DNA of 64,000 nucleotides from GCA-002700125 sp964434385 (lineage in GTDB: Bacteria; Chloroflexota; Dehalococcoidia; Lucifugimonadales; Lucifugimonadaceae): assembly GCA_964434385.1 (NCBI GenBank), contig CAYSUW010000002.1, positions 62,001-126,000 on the forward strand. Reading direction: 5' to 3'. Under the pieces are notes generated by a model. That model did no database searches. It saw only the letters and a list, made by a program, of their open reading frames with translations, and was not told where the DNA came from. Below are positions 53,601 through 62,899 of the stretch, piece after piece; the stretch's first letter is position 1, and the number at the start of each line of letters is the position of its first letter. A program made the translations under genes and the position numbers.

Positions 53601-54689
53601 TCAATTTTTTAAAATTTTCTTCATTACTGAAAGCAATAATTCCATCTGAGTTGTAGTACCAATGGAAAACCTTAACATTTTATCCAATTTGGGATCTGAA
53701 AATTTCCTAACAAAAATCCCGTTAAAAGCTAATTCATTATATACCTCATCAGAGGCAATATCTAAAAATTCAATCAATACAAAATTTCCTTTGGATGGAA
53801 ACAGCCTTAAACCTTTAATTTTCTTTAACTCTGATTCAAATATTAGCTTATCTTTTAAGATTAAATTAACTTTTTCAAAAGCAACTTCAGGATTAGATAA
53901 AATATTTATCGCTGCTACCTCAGCTGCTACATTAATATTATATGGTTGCTTTATCTTGATAATATTATCAATTATCTTTGGGTTAGAAATCATATATCCA
54001 ATCCTCAAACCAGCTATTCCAGCCCATTTACTAAATGATCTCAATATAACTAAATTACTAAATTTTCTTGTGTATTTTGCTAAAGAAACATTAGCAAATT
54101 CAAAATAAGTTTCATCAACTACGACAATTATATTGGTTTTTAAAATTTCAAATAACTCTTCTTGATTCAATAAATTACCTGTGGGATTATTCGGTGATGC
54201 TAAAAATATCATCTTAGTATCAGACGTTACCTTAGATAAGATACCTTCTACATCTACATCCCAAGTAGATGTACGAGGGACCGAATATATTTTTGCTCCT
54301 ATAATTCTTGCACCAAAACTATACATTCCAAAAGTAGGTTCACAATCTATAATAGAATCCCCAACATTAACAAAACTCCTAAATAATAAATCTATTAATT
54401 CATCAGAGCCAGCACCAGCTATTAATTCAGATTCTTCAATTCCTGTATAAGATTTCAATGAAGATCTTAATCTTCTTTGAAATGAATCAGGATAAATACT
54501 CAAATCAGAATCTTTTATATCATTCAGAATACTCTCAGGGGGACCATAAGGATTTTCATTAGCATTTAAACGAATAACATTTTCAGATTTAACTCCTGAA
54601 GATTTAACTAGTTGTTCGTTAGGATCTACAGGAACATAAGGTTCAATATCTTGGATATGTTTATTATAAAATTTTTCTAAATCGAACAT
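53601..54689 (-). CDS. hisC: histidinol-phosphate aminotransferase
   Basis: This 362-residue PLP aminotransferase has RLNANENPYGPP near residue 38, ASPNNPTGNL, VDETYFEF and the PLP lysine in LRSFSKWAGIAGLRIGY. It converts imidazole acetol phosphate to histidinol phosphate. It is placed between hisD and hisB. Confidence 0.95.
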   Translation of the reverse strand: MFDLEKFYNKHIQDIEPYVPVDPNEQLVKSSGVKSENVIRLNANENPYGPPESILNDIKDSDLSIYPDSFQRRLRSSLKSYTGIEESELIAGAGSDELIDLLFRSFVNVGDSIIDCEPTFGMYSFGARIIGAKIYSVPRTSTWDVDVEGILSKVTSDTKMIFLASPNNPTGNLLNQEELFEILKTNIIVVVDETYFEFANVSLAKYTRKFSNLVILRSFSKWAGIAGLRIGYMISNPKIIDNIIKIKQPYNINVAAEVAAINILSNPEVAFEKVNLILKDKLIFESELKKIKGLRLFPSKGNFVLIEFLDIASDEVYNELAFNGIFVRKFSDPKLDKMLRFSIGTTTQMELLLSVMKKILKN

Positions 54690-54692
54690 TTA

Positions 54693-56021
54693 TCACTCTT
54701 CAAGTATAATTTTCTTCCTTAATTTAATTGCTTCAGCATGTCCATCTAAATCTTCTAATTTTGCCAAATTTATCACGTCATCAGATAATTCAGACAAATC
54801 GTCCTCTCTGATATTTACCAGTGGAATAAATTTTAAAAATTGCCTTACACTTAAAGAAGATGCAAATTTGGCAGAACCTTCTGTAGGCATCACATGACTA
54901 GGTCCAGCTATATAATCTCCAATTACTTCTCCAGATATTTCTCCTAAAAATAATCCTCCTGAATTATTCAAATTATCTATGTAAGCTTCAGGTTCTTCTA
55001 CTAATAAACTTAGATGTTCGGGAGCGATTAAATTGGCTACCTCAATAGCTTCATCAATATCAGAAACTAAAATATTCATTCCTCTATTTTGTAAAGATTT
55101 GGAAGCAATATTATTTCTTTTAATCTCAGTTAATTGTTCAATTAAAGATTCTTCAACATTTTTTGAAAGTTCCACAGAATTTGTAACTAATATTGGAAAC
55201 GCAAGTTGGTCATGCTCTGCCTGAGCAATTAAATCTGCAGCACATAACTCTGGATTAGCTTTTTCATCCGCTATTATCATAGTCTCAGTAGGACCAAACA
55301 ATCCATCAATCCCAACTCTTCCATATACTTTCTTTTTCATTTCAGTAACAAATATATTCCCAGGACCACAAATTAAATCAACTTTTGGAATACTTTCAGT
55401 ACCAACAGCAAATGCAGCAATAGCTTGTGCACCTCCTATATTAAAAACTTTGTCAACACCAGAAACTTTAGCAGCTGCTAGAATATATGGATTTTCTTCC
55501 ATATTATCTTTTACTGGTGATGTAACAATTAAATCTTTTACTCCTGCGATTTTTGCAGGAACAGCAGTCATAAGAACTGTAGATACTAGAGGTGCAGATC
55601 CTCCTGGTATATATGCTAGAACTTTTTCTATTGGTCTAACAATTTCTCCTAAACCTTTATTTTTATCAAACCATGAAGAAGGAAGAATGTTTAATTGAAA
55701 ATCTCTTATTCTATCTGCCGCAACTTCCATAGATTTAATAATTTCTGGAGAAATTTTTTTCAATGATTCATTTATTTTTACTTCAGAAACTTCAAAATAC
55801 TCTAACGTACTTCCATCAAGTTTTTCGCATAATTTTCTTAATGATGAATCTCCGTTTTTCTCTATATCACCTAATATTTCCAAACATAGTTCACTTACAG
55901 TCATTTTCTTACCAAATAATTTCAATATTCCATCTTGAATCATTTCATTAGAACTATCTGAGCCTCTTGGTGTATTTTCTAAGACACTTTTTAATTCGTT
56001 AATACCTAATATCTTTTTCAT
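54693..56021 (-). CDS. hisD: histidinol dehydrogenase
   Basis: This 442-residue zinc enzyme performs the last two steps of histidine synthesis. It has YIPGGSAPLVSTVLM, NIGGAQAIAAFA, DLICGPGNIFVTEMKK and AQAEHDQLA with the catalytic Glu-His pair, plus GDYIAGPSHVMPT. Length is normal. Confidence 0.97.
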   Translation of the reverse strand: MKKILGINELKSVLENTPRGSDSSNEMIQDGILKLFGKKMTVSELCLEILGDIEKNGDSSLRKLCEKLDGSTLEYFEVSEVKINESLKKISPEIIKSMEVAADRIRDFQLNILPSSWFDKNKGLGEIVRPIEKVLAYIPGGSAPLVSTVLMTAVPAKIAGVKDLIVTSPVKDNMEENPYILAAAKVSGVDKVFNIGGAQAIAAFAVGTESIPKVDLICGPGNIFVTEMKKKVYGRVGIDGLFGPTETMIIADEKANPELCAADLIAQAEHDQLAFPILVTNSVELSKNVEESLIEQLTEIKRNNIASKSLQNRGMNILVSDIDEAIEVANLIAPEHLSLLVEEPEAYIDNLNNSGGLFLGEISGEVIGDYIAGPSHVMPTEGSAKFASSLSVRQFLKFIPLVNIREDDLSELSDDVINLAKLEDLDGHAEAIKLRKKIILEE

Positions 56022-56033
56022 TTTTTGAATCTA

Positions 56034-56732
56034 TTAAAATTTATAATTTAAAATTTCATTAATAATTTTCTTTAAATCTTGTGAAGCAATTAAACCTTCA
56101 GGGATTAATGTTTTTTTACCTATTAATGAAGCTTGGGATTCAAAAACAATTCCATCTTTAAGAATCTTAAGATCATTATCTCGAATGGTTGTTCCAGTAA
56201 CTGTAATATCTGCTATCATATCTGCGTATCCTAATATGGGTGCAGCTTCAAATCCACCACTCGCAGAAACTAAAACAAAATAATTCACTCCTGCTTGTTT
56301 TAAAAAATTCCTGACAAGTTTTGGATACTTAGTAGCAATTCTCAAATCCAATCCTTTATTTCGCAACTGAATTGCAACATCACTTAAATCTGAGAGATAT
56401 GATACGTCTAACCATGAATTTGGACATGCTAGTACTAATTTTGCATCTCCAAACCCTAGATTCTGAATTATAACCCCTGTGGATTCTGAATTTTTCCTAT
56501 ACTCATAATATCTATCAAGTCCCACTATACCCAAATCTCCATTTCCGCTCTCCACCTCTTCAGTAATATCAGAAGATCTTTGAAATAAAACATCAACATT
56601 CATCCCTTTTATATAACCAATATATTTGCGAGATTTTTCTTTTATCACTGAAATATTATTTTTTTCAAGTAAATTCAAAGCTCCTTCTGATAGAGCTCCT
56701 TCTGAAGGTAATAGTAATCTCAATTTATTCAT
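56034..56732 (-). CDS. hisG: ATP phosphoribosyltransferase, short form
   Basis: This 232-residue enzyme lacks the C-terminal ACT-like regulatory domain of long HisG. That matches the presence of hisZ upstream, since short HisG works as HisG-HisZ complex. It has LLLPSEGALSEGAL, GDLGIVGLDRYYEY, and the phosphate-binding DMIADITVTGTTIRDNDL. It starts histidine synthesis. Confidence 0.94.
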   Translation of the reverse strand: MNKLRLLLPSEGALSEGALNLLEKNNISVIKEKSRKYIGYIKGMNVDVLFQRSSDITEEVESGNGDLGIVGLDRYYEYRKNSESTGVIIQNLGFGDAKLVLACPNSWLDVSYLSDLSDVAIQLRNKGLDLRIATKYPKLVRNFLKQAGVNYFVLVSASGGFEAAPILGYADMIADITVTGTTIRDNDLKILKDGIVFESQASLIGKKTLIPEGLIASQDLKKIINEILNYKF

Positions 56733-56746
56733 AATTTTTCATTTTC

Positions 56747-57937
56747 TCACTCTTTGCCCATTATCTCTGACACTAAATCTATATTGAATGCAAACCCTAA
56801 TGCTCCAGAATTATATTGATAACCCAAATTTTTAGGTAATTCATCATACCTTCCTCCTCCTCCAATTATTAACGAATCATCAGAATTATTATAAAAAATA
56901 TCAAAAACCATCCCGGTATAGTAAGCCAAATTTCTAGTAACATTTAAATCTATTACTACTTTATCTTTTTCTGAGACTCCATCTATAATTTCCTCTAACT
57001 TTTCTACTTCACTTGAATTTATGTTTCTCTTTTTAAAATATTTTTTTATATTTTCCAAAGAACCATCCAATTCCATAAGTCCAAGTAATGATTGAGTTGC
57101 TTCACTAAAATCCTTAAATGATGTTCTAGAGATAATTTTTTCTATAATTCTTTCTCTGATATCCTGAATACTTCTTGATCCTAATGGATTTTCAATCTTA
57201 TTTTCTAATTTAGTTGTTAATTCTTGATTTAATTTTTCTAAATCATTTGTTTTCTTAGATGATATTTGTAATTCATCAAGAAAATTAAAATTTCCATTTA
57301 GTAAATTTTGGTTCTTAGCTTTATTCAAGATTTGTTCTAAACCATATGATTTTCCAACTAAACTAAACTCATTTATCAAAAATAATTTAGCCCTACTAGG
57401 CAAATTAAAATGACTTAATAAATCTGATAAAACTCCAATGTGCCCTACTCTGATTTCTAAACTATCTAAACCTAATTCTCTTATTGATCCATTAGCTAAT
57501 TCAATTAGTTCTGAATCTGCTTTATTAGACTTAGAACCAAAAAACTCCGCACCTACTTGGTTAAATTGCCTTAAAGAAGAATCATCACTAAAAAATCTAA
57601 ATACGGGTCCTGAGTATCTTACTTTTATAGAATCTTCATCATTTAATAAACCGCTATTGCCTAAAGATCTTATTACTGAAGCAGTAAAATCTGGTCTTAA
57701 ACTAACAGATATTCCTTCAGGATCTTCAAACGTATATAACTGTGAAGATATATCTCCACTAGCTTTTCTAATAAATAGATCTGTTCTTTCAACAATAGGT
57801 GTATCTATTGAAATATATCCACAGGAATCTAAAAAATTTTGTACTAAATCAGATGATTCTTTAACCAAATTAACAGAATTTTGATCTCTATCTAAAAATT
57901 GTTTTAAAATTTGAATAGGTTGAGGTAATTTTTCCAT
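56747..57937 (-). CDS. hisZ: ATP phosphoribosyltransferase regulatory subunit
   Basis: This 396-residue protein resembles the catalytic core of histidyl-tRNA synthetase, with LRPDFTASVIRSL, FRFFSDDSSLRQFNQVGAEFFG and GGGGRYDELPKNLG. It lacks the anticodon domain. In company with a short HisG it is best read as HisZ. A true HisS would have the two His-loop motifs in full. It is first in the his operon and probably confers histidine feedback. Confidence 0.92.
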   Translation of the reverse strand: MEKLPQPIQILKQFLDRDQNSVNLVKESSDLVQNFLDSCGYISIDTPIVERTDLFIRKASGDISSQLYTFEDPEGISVSLRPDFTASVIRSLGNSGLLNDEDSIKVRYSGPVFRFFSDDSSLRQFNQVGAEFFGSKSNKADSELIELANGSIRELGLDSLEIRVGHIGVLSDLLSHFNLPSRAKLFLINEFSLVGKSYGLEQILNKAKNQNLLNGNFNFLDELQISSKKTNDLEKLNQELTTKLENKIENPLGSRSIQDIRERIIEKIISRTSFKDFSEATQSLLGLMELDGSLENIKKYFKKRNINSSEVEKLEEIIDGVSEKDKVVIDLNVTRNLAYYTGMVFDIFYNNSDDSLIIGGGGRYDELPKNLGYQYNSGALGFAFNIDLVSEIMGKE

Positions 57938-57948
57938 TTTCCAATTAT

Positions 57949-57968
57949 GACTATTTTAGTCCATTATA
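57949..57968 (-). promoter_or_regulatory. his operon promoter with inverted repeat at the start site
   Basis: On the minus strand TATAAT (57968-57963) lies just upstream of hisZ. The inverted repeat GACTATTTTAGTC (57949-57961) follows immediately, covering the expected transcription start, with hisZ beginning at 57937. Placement fits a repressor operator, perhaps responsive to histidine. No attenuator or T-box is visible. Confidence 0.4.
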
Positions 57969-58011
57969 ATATTATTAAGTAGAAAATGATGTGATTTTAG
58001 ATAAAATATTT

Positions 58012-58833
58012 TTAAATTCCAAATACTTTTTGAGGTACTTTACTAAACAAGTCTTGTTTTTCTTTTTTTGAAAAAGTTTTTGATTCTTTTATCCAATTCA
58101 AAGCATTTGTATAACCTTCCCTGTTAGATACAGGAGGAAAATCACTACCCCACATTAATTTTTCAGACCCAAATAACTCTAGAGTCATATCTACTATCCC
58201 TCTAGAATCAATTAAACTAAATGAAGGAGACAAAATCCCTGGTCTAGATTCTAATTCTCCTAGACCAGGGATTTTCATATAGACATTATCTCTTGAACCA
58301 TATTCCAAAACTTTTTTATACTGAATAATCAATTCATGAAATGACATTAATTCACCCTTCTGAACTTTATAGTTACTAAATCCTGCCAAATGTTCTAAAA
58401 CTATGTTAGTTTTAGGATTTTGATCAATAATTTTCTTGAAATTTTCTGAAGAAAAATCTTCTAAACTTCCTATTACGCTAACTGCTAATCCCATTTTTCC
58501 ACAAATTGACCAAAAGTCATTAACATCAACATTATCAAATCTTGAATTTGGTGACATTCTAATACCTGAAGCACCTTTTTCAGCTAAATTTTCCAATTTT
58601 TTTACAGGATCTTTTGCAGATGGATCTACAAGACAAACAAGTCTAAATCTATTAGGGAATTTTCGTGAAACTTCGAAAAGATATTCATTATCAAAAGTTC
58701 CTCCATGTTGAATCAAAATAGCACCATCAACTCCATTATTATCCATTTGGAAAATTAGTGATTCTACGGGTTCAAACCAATTGAGACCAGCATGGCAATG
58801 GGTATCTATAATTCTAAAATCATTATTTTTCAA
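58012..58833 (-). CDS. amidohydrolase family protein (lactonase-like)
   Basis: This 273-residue TIM barrel has the metal-binding IIDTHCHAG at residues 8-16, a core His in VLEHLAG near 153 and Asp in WGSDFPPV near 236. These are features of amidohydrolase-2 proteins such as sugar-lactone and 2-pyrone hydrolases. Its start overlaps the zinc dehydrogenase gene's stop by four bases. A role opening a sugar lactone is likely but not shown. Confidence 0.84.
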   Translation of the reverse strand: MKNNDFRIIDTHCHAGLNWFEPVESLIFQMDNNGVDGAILIQHGGTFDNEYLFEVSRKFPNRFRLVCLVDPSAKDPVKKLENLAEKGASGIRMSPNSRFDNVDVNDFWSICGKMGLAVSVIGSLEDFSSENFKKIIDQNPKTNIVLEHLAGFSNYKVQKGELMSFHELIIQYKKVLEYGSRDNVYMKIPGLGELESRPGILSPSFSLIDSRGIVDMTLELFGSEKLMWGSDFPPVSNREGYTNALNWIKESKTFSKKEKQDLFSKVPQKVFGI

Positions 58834-59888
58834 GATCCCACCAAAACTCTAAAAACATCTTTACTTGATTTATTCATCCTTTCGTATCCATCATGAATTA
58901 CTTTATCAAGAGGAACTACTGCTGAAATCAATGAAGAAGGGTCAATTTTACCTTCATTAAGTAAATATACAGCTGTTTCCATATCTCCAGGAGAAGCAGC
59001 TACAGATCCTATCACTTCTCTTTCAAAATTAACTATTTCATTAAAATCCATCTTTGGTTCAGAAGAATAGATACCAACTAATATGGTTTTACCACCTTTT
59101 CTAGTGTAATTAATCGCCATTCTTGGTGTTTCTGCTGCACCGGCAGTTTCGAAAACAATATCATGACCAACTCCATCAGTAACACTAAGTAATGATTCAA
59201 CAATATTAGATTTAGAAGAATTAAATGTGAAGTTTGCTCCCATGGATTTTGCTAGTTCTAAACTTTCATCTCTAACATCTATAGCAGTCACCTCTGCGCC
59301 AGAAGCTTTTAAAACTTGTAGTGTAAGAAGTCCAACTGTACCACAGCCTAAAACAGATACTTTATCACCAGGCTTAATACCAGATTTTCTCACAGCATGA
59401 CATGCAACCATAGTAGGTTCCATAAACGGAGCATTCTCAGAAGGAACATTGTCCGAAATTTTTATGAGGTGACTAGCAGGCCATCTCATAAATTCAGCAA
59501 GACCTCCATCATCCATAAAACCTGCAACACACATTCCTGAACATCCTCCTCCTTGTCCATTGAGACACCAAAAACACTTGTTGCAGTGGATAACATTATT
59601 TACTACAACTCTATCTCCAAGGGTTAATCCTTTTACATTTTTTCCTAACTCTATAATTTGACCAGTAATTTCATGACCTGGAATCAAAGGAATCATTCTT
59701 CCACTATATGTATTTTTTTCTCCACTCTGCATCCAAAGAGGACCGTACTGCCATTCTTCAATATCAGTTGCACAAATACCAGTAAAGTTTATTTTCAATA
59801 TAGCACCATCATCATTCTTGAGTTTTGGATCAGGCCAGTTTTGCTCAAGTCTAATATCTTTATTTCCGTAATATACCAGTGCCTTCAT
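58830..59888 (-). CDS. zinc-dependent medium-chain dehydrogenase
   Basis: This 352-residue alcohol/polyol dehydrogenase has catalytic zinc ligands Cys39 in GICATD and His72-Glu73 in PGHEI. The structural zinc Cys are 102, 105, 108 and 116 in CNKCFWCLNGQGGGC. The coenzyme loop is LGCGTVGLLTLQ. Relatives oxidise sorbitol, threonine or sugar acids. It lies in a probable carbohydrate operon with a lactonase-like and an epimerase-like gene. Confidence 0.88.
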   Translation of the reverse strand: MKALVYYGNKDIRLEQNWPDPKLKNDDGAILKINFTGICATDIEEWQYGPLWMQSGEKNTYSGRMIPLIPGHEITGQIIELGKNVKGLTLGDRVVVNNVIHCNKCFWCLNGQGGGCSGMCVAGFMDDGGLAEFMRWPASHLIKISDNVPSENAPFMEPTMVACHAVRKSGIKPGDKVSVLGCGTVGLLTLQVLKASGAEVTAIDVRDESLELAKSMGANFTFNSSKSNIVESLLSVTDGVGHDIVFETAGAAETPRMAINYTRKGGKTILVGIYSSEPKMDFNEIVNFEREVIGSVAASPGDMETAVYLLNEGKIDPSSLISAVVPLDKVIHDGYERMNKSSKDVFRVLVGS

Positions 59889-59899
59889 TGGTACTCCTT

Positions 59900-60973
59900 T
59901 TAGTTAGTTATAATTGTGCCATTATTTTTTATTTCTTTAACACCTGTTGCACTTTCAAAAGCTATAGCTTTCAATGAAGTTTCTATTGATTCTCCAGTAC
60001 CTAAATTAAATGCAGTTTTATCTTTTGAACCTGGGTACGCCATTCCATCTGGTAAGCTAGTACATAATTCAAGCCCAAGATTATAATGCCTTCCATACCA
60101 AGGATATCCTTGACCACCTCCAAAAACCTGCCAATTCCATACATATTTGAAAATTTCTTTTGAGAAAAGCATTCCAATACCAACTTTTTTCTCCATATTA
60201 GTAATTGCGTACCAACCATCAGACAAATCATGGTATACAGCTAAATCTTCGAGTTTAGATGACTTTGGAGGAACTTCTCTCATATCAACATCACCATTTG
60301 GGCCCTCAGTAAAAGGCCAAGTACCCTTTCCATTAGGTTTAAGTCTATTGCCAGCAGTGCCTTCATTTAAGTTCAAAATTTTAGAATTTGGAAGATCAAG
60401 TCTACATTCTTCACTTAAAAATGGATCACCGAATACAATGTGTTCTAACCATACACAATCAGAATTATCAGCAGATTCATTAGTCAATTTAAAATCGATT
60501 TGTAAAGCAGGATCATTTTTTTTCACAGTTAATGTCTTTTCTATATAGAAAGGAGTCCTATAAGTTCTTACCCAAAATTTTATTGAACATTCTTCAGGAT
60601 CATCTTTTACTATTTGAGAATCCCACGGCATATGACTAATTTCAGAATGCTGTCCCATTGGTGCACCTTGGTAGTCTTGTCCTAAATTTCCTGCTGTTGG
60701 AGCGCAACTTTGCCATCCTCCCTCATATGTATCCATCCAAGAAGAATCCCCAGTAGTTGCTAAGAATTTTGTAGTATCTCTTACTCCCCACACACTTCTC
60801 CACATATAATCTGTATCAGAAGGCTTATGTACAAAAGAATATATATCTGCTCCTTTATCAACTAATACAACAACCCTAATTAACTCATTTTCAATTACAG
60901 CAACCTTATTATTACGAAAACTCCAGTCATCAGAAACTCGACAACCATAATTTCTTTCATTCTGATAATGCAT
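59900..60973 (-). CDS. aldose-epimerase-like protein (DUF4432 type)
   Basis: This 357-residue protein has the beta-sandwich look of galactose mutarotase-like proteins, with ENELIRVVVLVDKGADIYSF near residue 28-47, GGWQSCAPTAGN, and YPWYGRHYNLGLE. It resembles DUF4432 proteins found beside sugar dehydrogenases. No signal peptide is present. It starts the group running to the amidohydrolase, with gaps of 11 bases or less. Its substrate is probably a sugar or sugar acid. Confidence 0.75.
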   Translation of the reverse strand: MHYQNERNYGCRVSDDWSFRNNKVAVIENELIRVVVLVDKGADIYSFVHKPSDTDYMWRSVWGVRDTTKFLATTGDSSWMDTYEGGWQSCAPTAGNLGQDYQGAPMGQHSEISHMPWDSQIVKDDPEECSIKFWVRTYRTPFYIEKTLTVKKNDPALQIDFKLTNESADNSDCVWLEHIVFGDPFLSEECRLDLPNSKILNLNEGTAGNRLKPNGKGTWPFTEGPNGDVDMREVPPKSSKLEDLAVYHDLSDGWYAITNMEKKVGIGMLFSKEIFKYVWNWQVFGGGQGYPWYGRHYNLGLELCTSLPDGMAYPGSKDKTAFNLGTGESIETSLKAIAFESATGVKEIKNNGTIITN

Positions 60974-61067
60974 TATTGCTCCTTTTTAAAATATAATTAA
61001 TCTAATTATCAATGTTGTGAAACAAAACTACAAATTAATTTAAGGTAAATTACTTAGAGGATTTCAG

Positions 61068-61937
61068 GTGACTTTTACTGCTATAATTCTGACTTTTATA
61101 TCAGCATTATGTCATGCTTCTTGGAATATTTTAATTAAAAAATCAACTAATCCTGCTTTATTTCTCGCATTAATGGGAGTTTGCACAACGATATTAGTTT
61201 TCCCTCTAGCGATTTACAAATTACTATTTGACACTCCTAATACTTTAGGATTTTTATTGATAGGTTTAACTTGGATTCTACATCTAGGTTATTTCACTTT
61301 CTTGGGGCAATCCTACAACAGAACTAATCTAAATATCGTCTATCCTATTTCAAGAGGATTTGGTTTAGTATTAGTTCAAATTTTATCTATTCTAATTTTA
61401 AAAGAATCCATTACATTAACAGCTTTTTTAGGAGCATCTATCATCATATTAGGAATATTAGGAGTAGGATTTTTGGAAATATCCCAGATCTTCATTTCAC
61501 TTAGAAAAACAAAAAAAATCATTGATAGAAGTATCTTACTAACTTTATTAACAGGATTAACAATTGCTTGCTATTCATTAATTGATAAACAAGGATCTTA
61601 TGAAGTAGATCCATTTTTATATGTGTTCTTTGTGAATTCTGCATCCATTGGAGTTTTAATTCCAATGCTTTATAAATTCCCAATCCAAAAAACTAAATCA
61701 TTTTTCATTAATAATTGGAAGTCTTTAATTTTTGCTTCAGCATTTGCGTATCTTGGATATTCGTTAATAATCTTTTGTTACAGTTTCACAAATTTAAATT
61801 ATATTTCAGCATTTAGAGAAATAAGTTTAATACTAGGTATATTTCTAGGATATTTTATTCTGAAAGAAAATCTTACTCTTCCCAAAATATTGGGAACTTC
61901 ATTAATCATATTAGGCGCAATATTAATTGCAATTTAA
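61068..61937 (+). CDS. EamA/DMT family transporter
   Basis: This 289-residue protein begins at GTG with AGAGG upstream. It has about ten hydrophobic helices in two EamA halves, the first starting LTFISALCHASWNILIKKS, the typical DMT entry. NIVYPISRGFGLV and ISAFREISLILGIFLGY are the paired ends of the halves. Substrate is unknown. It is divergent from the epimerase-like gene and convergent with the SDR gene. Confidence 0.88.
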   Translation: MTFTAIILTFISALCHASWNILIKKSTNPALFLALMGVCTTILVFPLAIYKLLFDTPNTLGFLLIGLTWILHLGYFTFLGQSYNRTNLNIVYPISRGFGLVLVQILSILILKESITLTAFLGASIIILGILGVGFLEISQIFISLRKTKKIIDRSILLTLLTGLTIACYSLIDKQGSYEVDPFLYVFFVNSASIGVLIPMLYKFPIQKTKSFFINNWKSLIFASAFAYLGYSLIIFCYSFTNLNYISAFREISLILGIFLGYFILKENLTLPKILGTSLIILGAILIAI

Positions 61938-61943
61938 GTTAAT

Positions 61944-62882
61944 TTAACTAAAAATTTTATCTCTCCAAGAATATTTTGGCGTCCACCCAAATTTTTCTTT
62001 AGCAAGATCTATTTTTATAGGAGCATCATGACCTTGAAGTTTTTCACGAATTTGAACATTAGGATATACAGTTTTAATAGCTTCCATTGTATCTAAAGTA
62101 ATCATTGTGTCTTTAGCATTTAGAAAAAATTTCTCATGTCCTATCCATCCCTTATTTTCTATAGCCATCCTGCATGCTGTTGCAGCATCCTTAATGTGTA
62201 GATATGTCCAGAACCCCTGACATCTCTCCCAAGGATCTGAAATAGGATTACTATGGAGATTTTTAAAAGTGGTGTCATCCCACATTCCATTGAATCTCAT
62301 ACTAGCTATACTCATTTTGGGATTTCTTCTTTCAAATGCATCCCCTACTTGCTCGCCTATCCATTTAGCAACAGAATAAGGATCTTCACTCCTTGTTCCC
62401 TGATATTGATCTATTGGAAAGTAATCTGGAGGTTTAACTTCTTTTGACTTCCATCTAGCTGCTGTCCCCATTGCTCCAATTGAATTATAAGAAGAACCTA
62501 AAACAACCTTCTTGATTCCAAGTTGCTCAGATGCTCTACAAATATTCCAAATTGATGTGGTATTGGTAAAGAAGACAAATTCTTCTGTGTAGTGTTCTGC
62601 GCTAGGACATGCTGCAAGGTGTATTACTGCCTGACATCCATCCATAGCAGAAATTACTTGACCGTAATTCGTAACATCAACTTCAAAAAAAGTAGGGATT
62701 TTCTTCCAAGACTCTCTCATCTTAATAGCTGTATACGCATTTGCTGTAGCAGTAGTTCCACTATGATAAAGAGTTCCCATTCTTATTTTGTCAGCATTAA
62801 CTACTTCATGTTTGTTCCTAATAAGTTCATCAATTACATAGTGACCAACAATTCCTGATCCACCCGTTACAAATACTTTCAT
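61944..62882 (-). CDS. NAD-dependent epimerase/dehydratase (uronate-dehydrogenase-like)
   Basis: The start at 62882 follows AGGAG at seven-base spacing. A longer in-frame start at 62906 would overlap the upstream gene and adds eight unlikely residues. The 312-residue protein has VTGGSGIVGHYVI, VIHLAACPSAEHY, LGSSYNSIG and the YxxxK pair in PYSVAKW. Wording is like uronate or sugar-acid dehydrogenases. It follows an Ldh2 dehydrogenase gene by 17 bases. Confidence 0.85.
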   Translation of the reverse strand: MKVFVTGGSGIVGHYVIDELIRNKHEVVNADKIRMGTLYHSGTTATANAYTAIKMRESWKKIPTFFEVDVTNYGQVISAMDGCQAVIHLAACPSAEHYTEEFVFFTNTTSIWNICRASEQLGIKKVVLGSSYNSIGAMGTAARWKSKEVKPPDYFPIDQYQGTRSEDPYSVAKWIGEQVGDAFERRNPKMSIASMRFNGMWDDTTFKNLHSNPISDPWERCQGFWTYLHIKDAATACRMAIENKGWIGHEKFFLNAKDTMITLDTMEAIKTVYPNVQIREKLQGHDAPIKIDLAKEKFGWTPKYSWRDKIFS

Positions 62883-62899
62883 TTTTCTCCTATTATCTA

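Noticed and set aside
60001..60231. A 76-codon frame on the same strand inside the aldose-epimerase-like gene
   Set aside because: It is an out-of-frame nested reading of a well-supported gene.
60147..60548. A 133-codon open frame on the plus strand
   Set aside because: It lies wholly opposite the aldose-epimerase-like gene, has no ribosome site and no family resemblance. It is a shadow of that gene.
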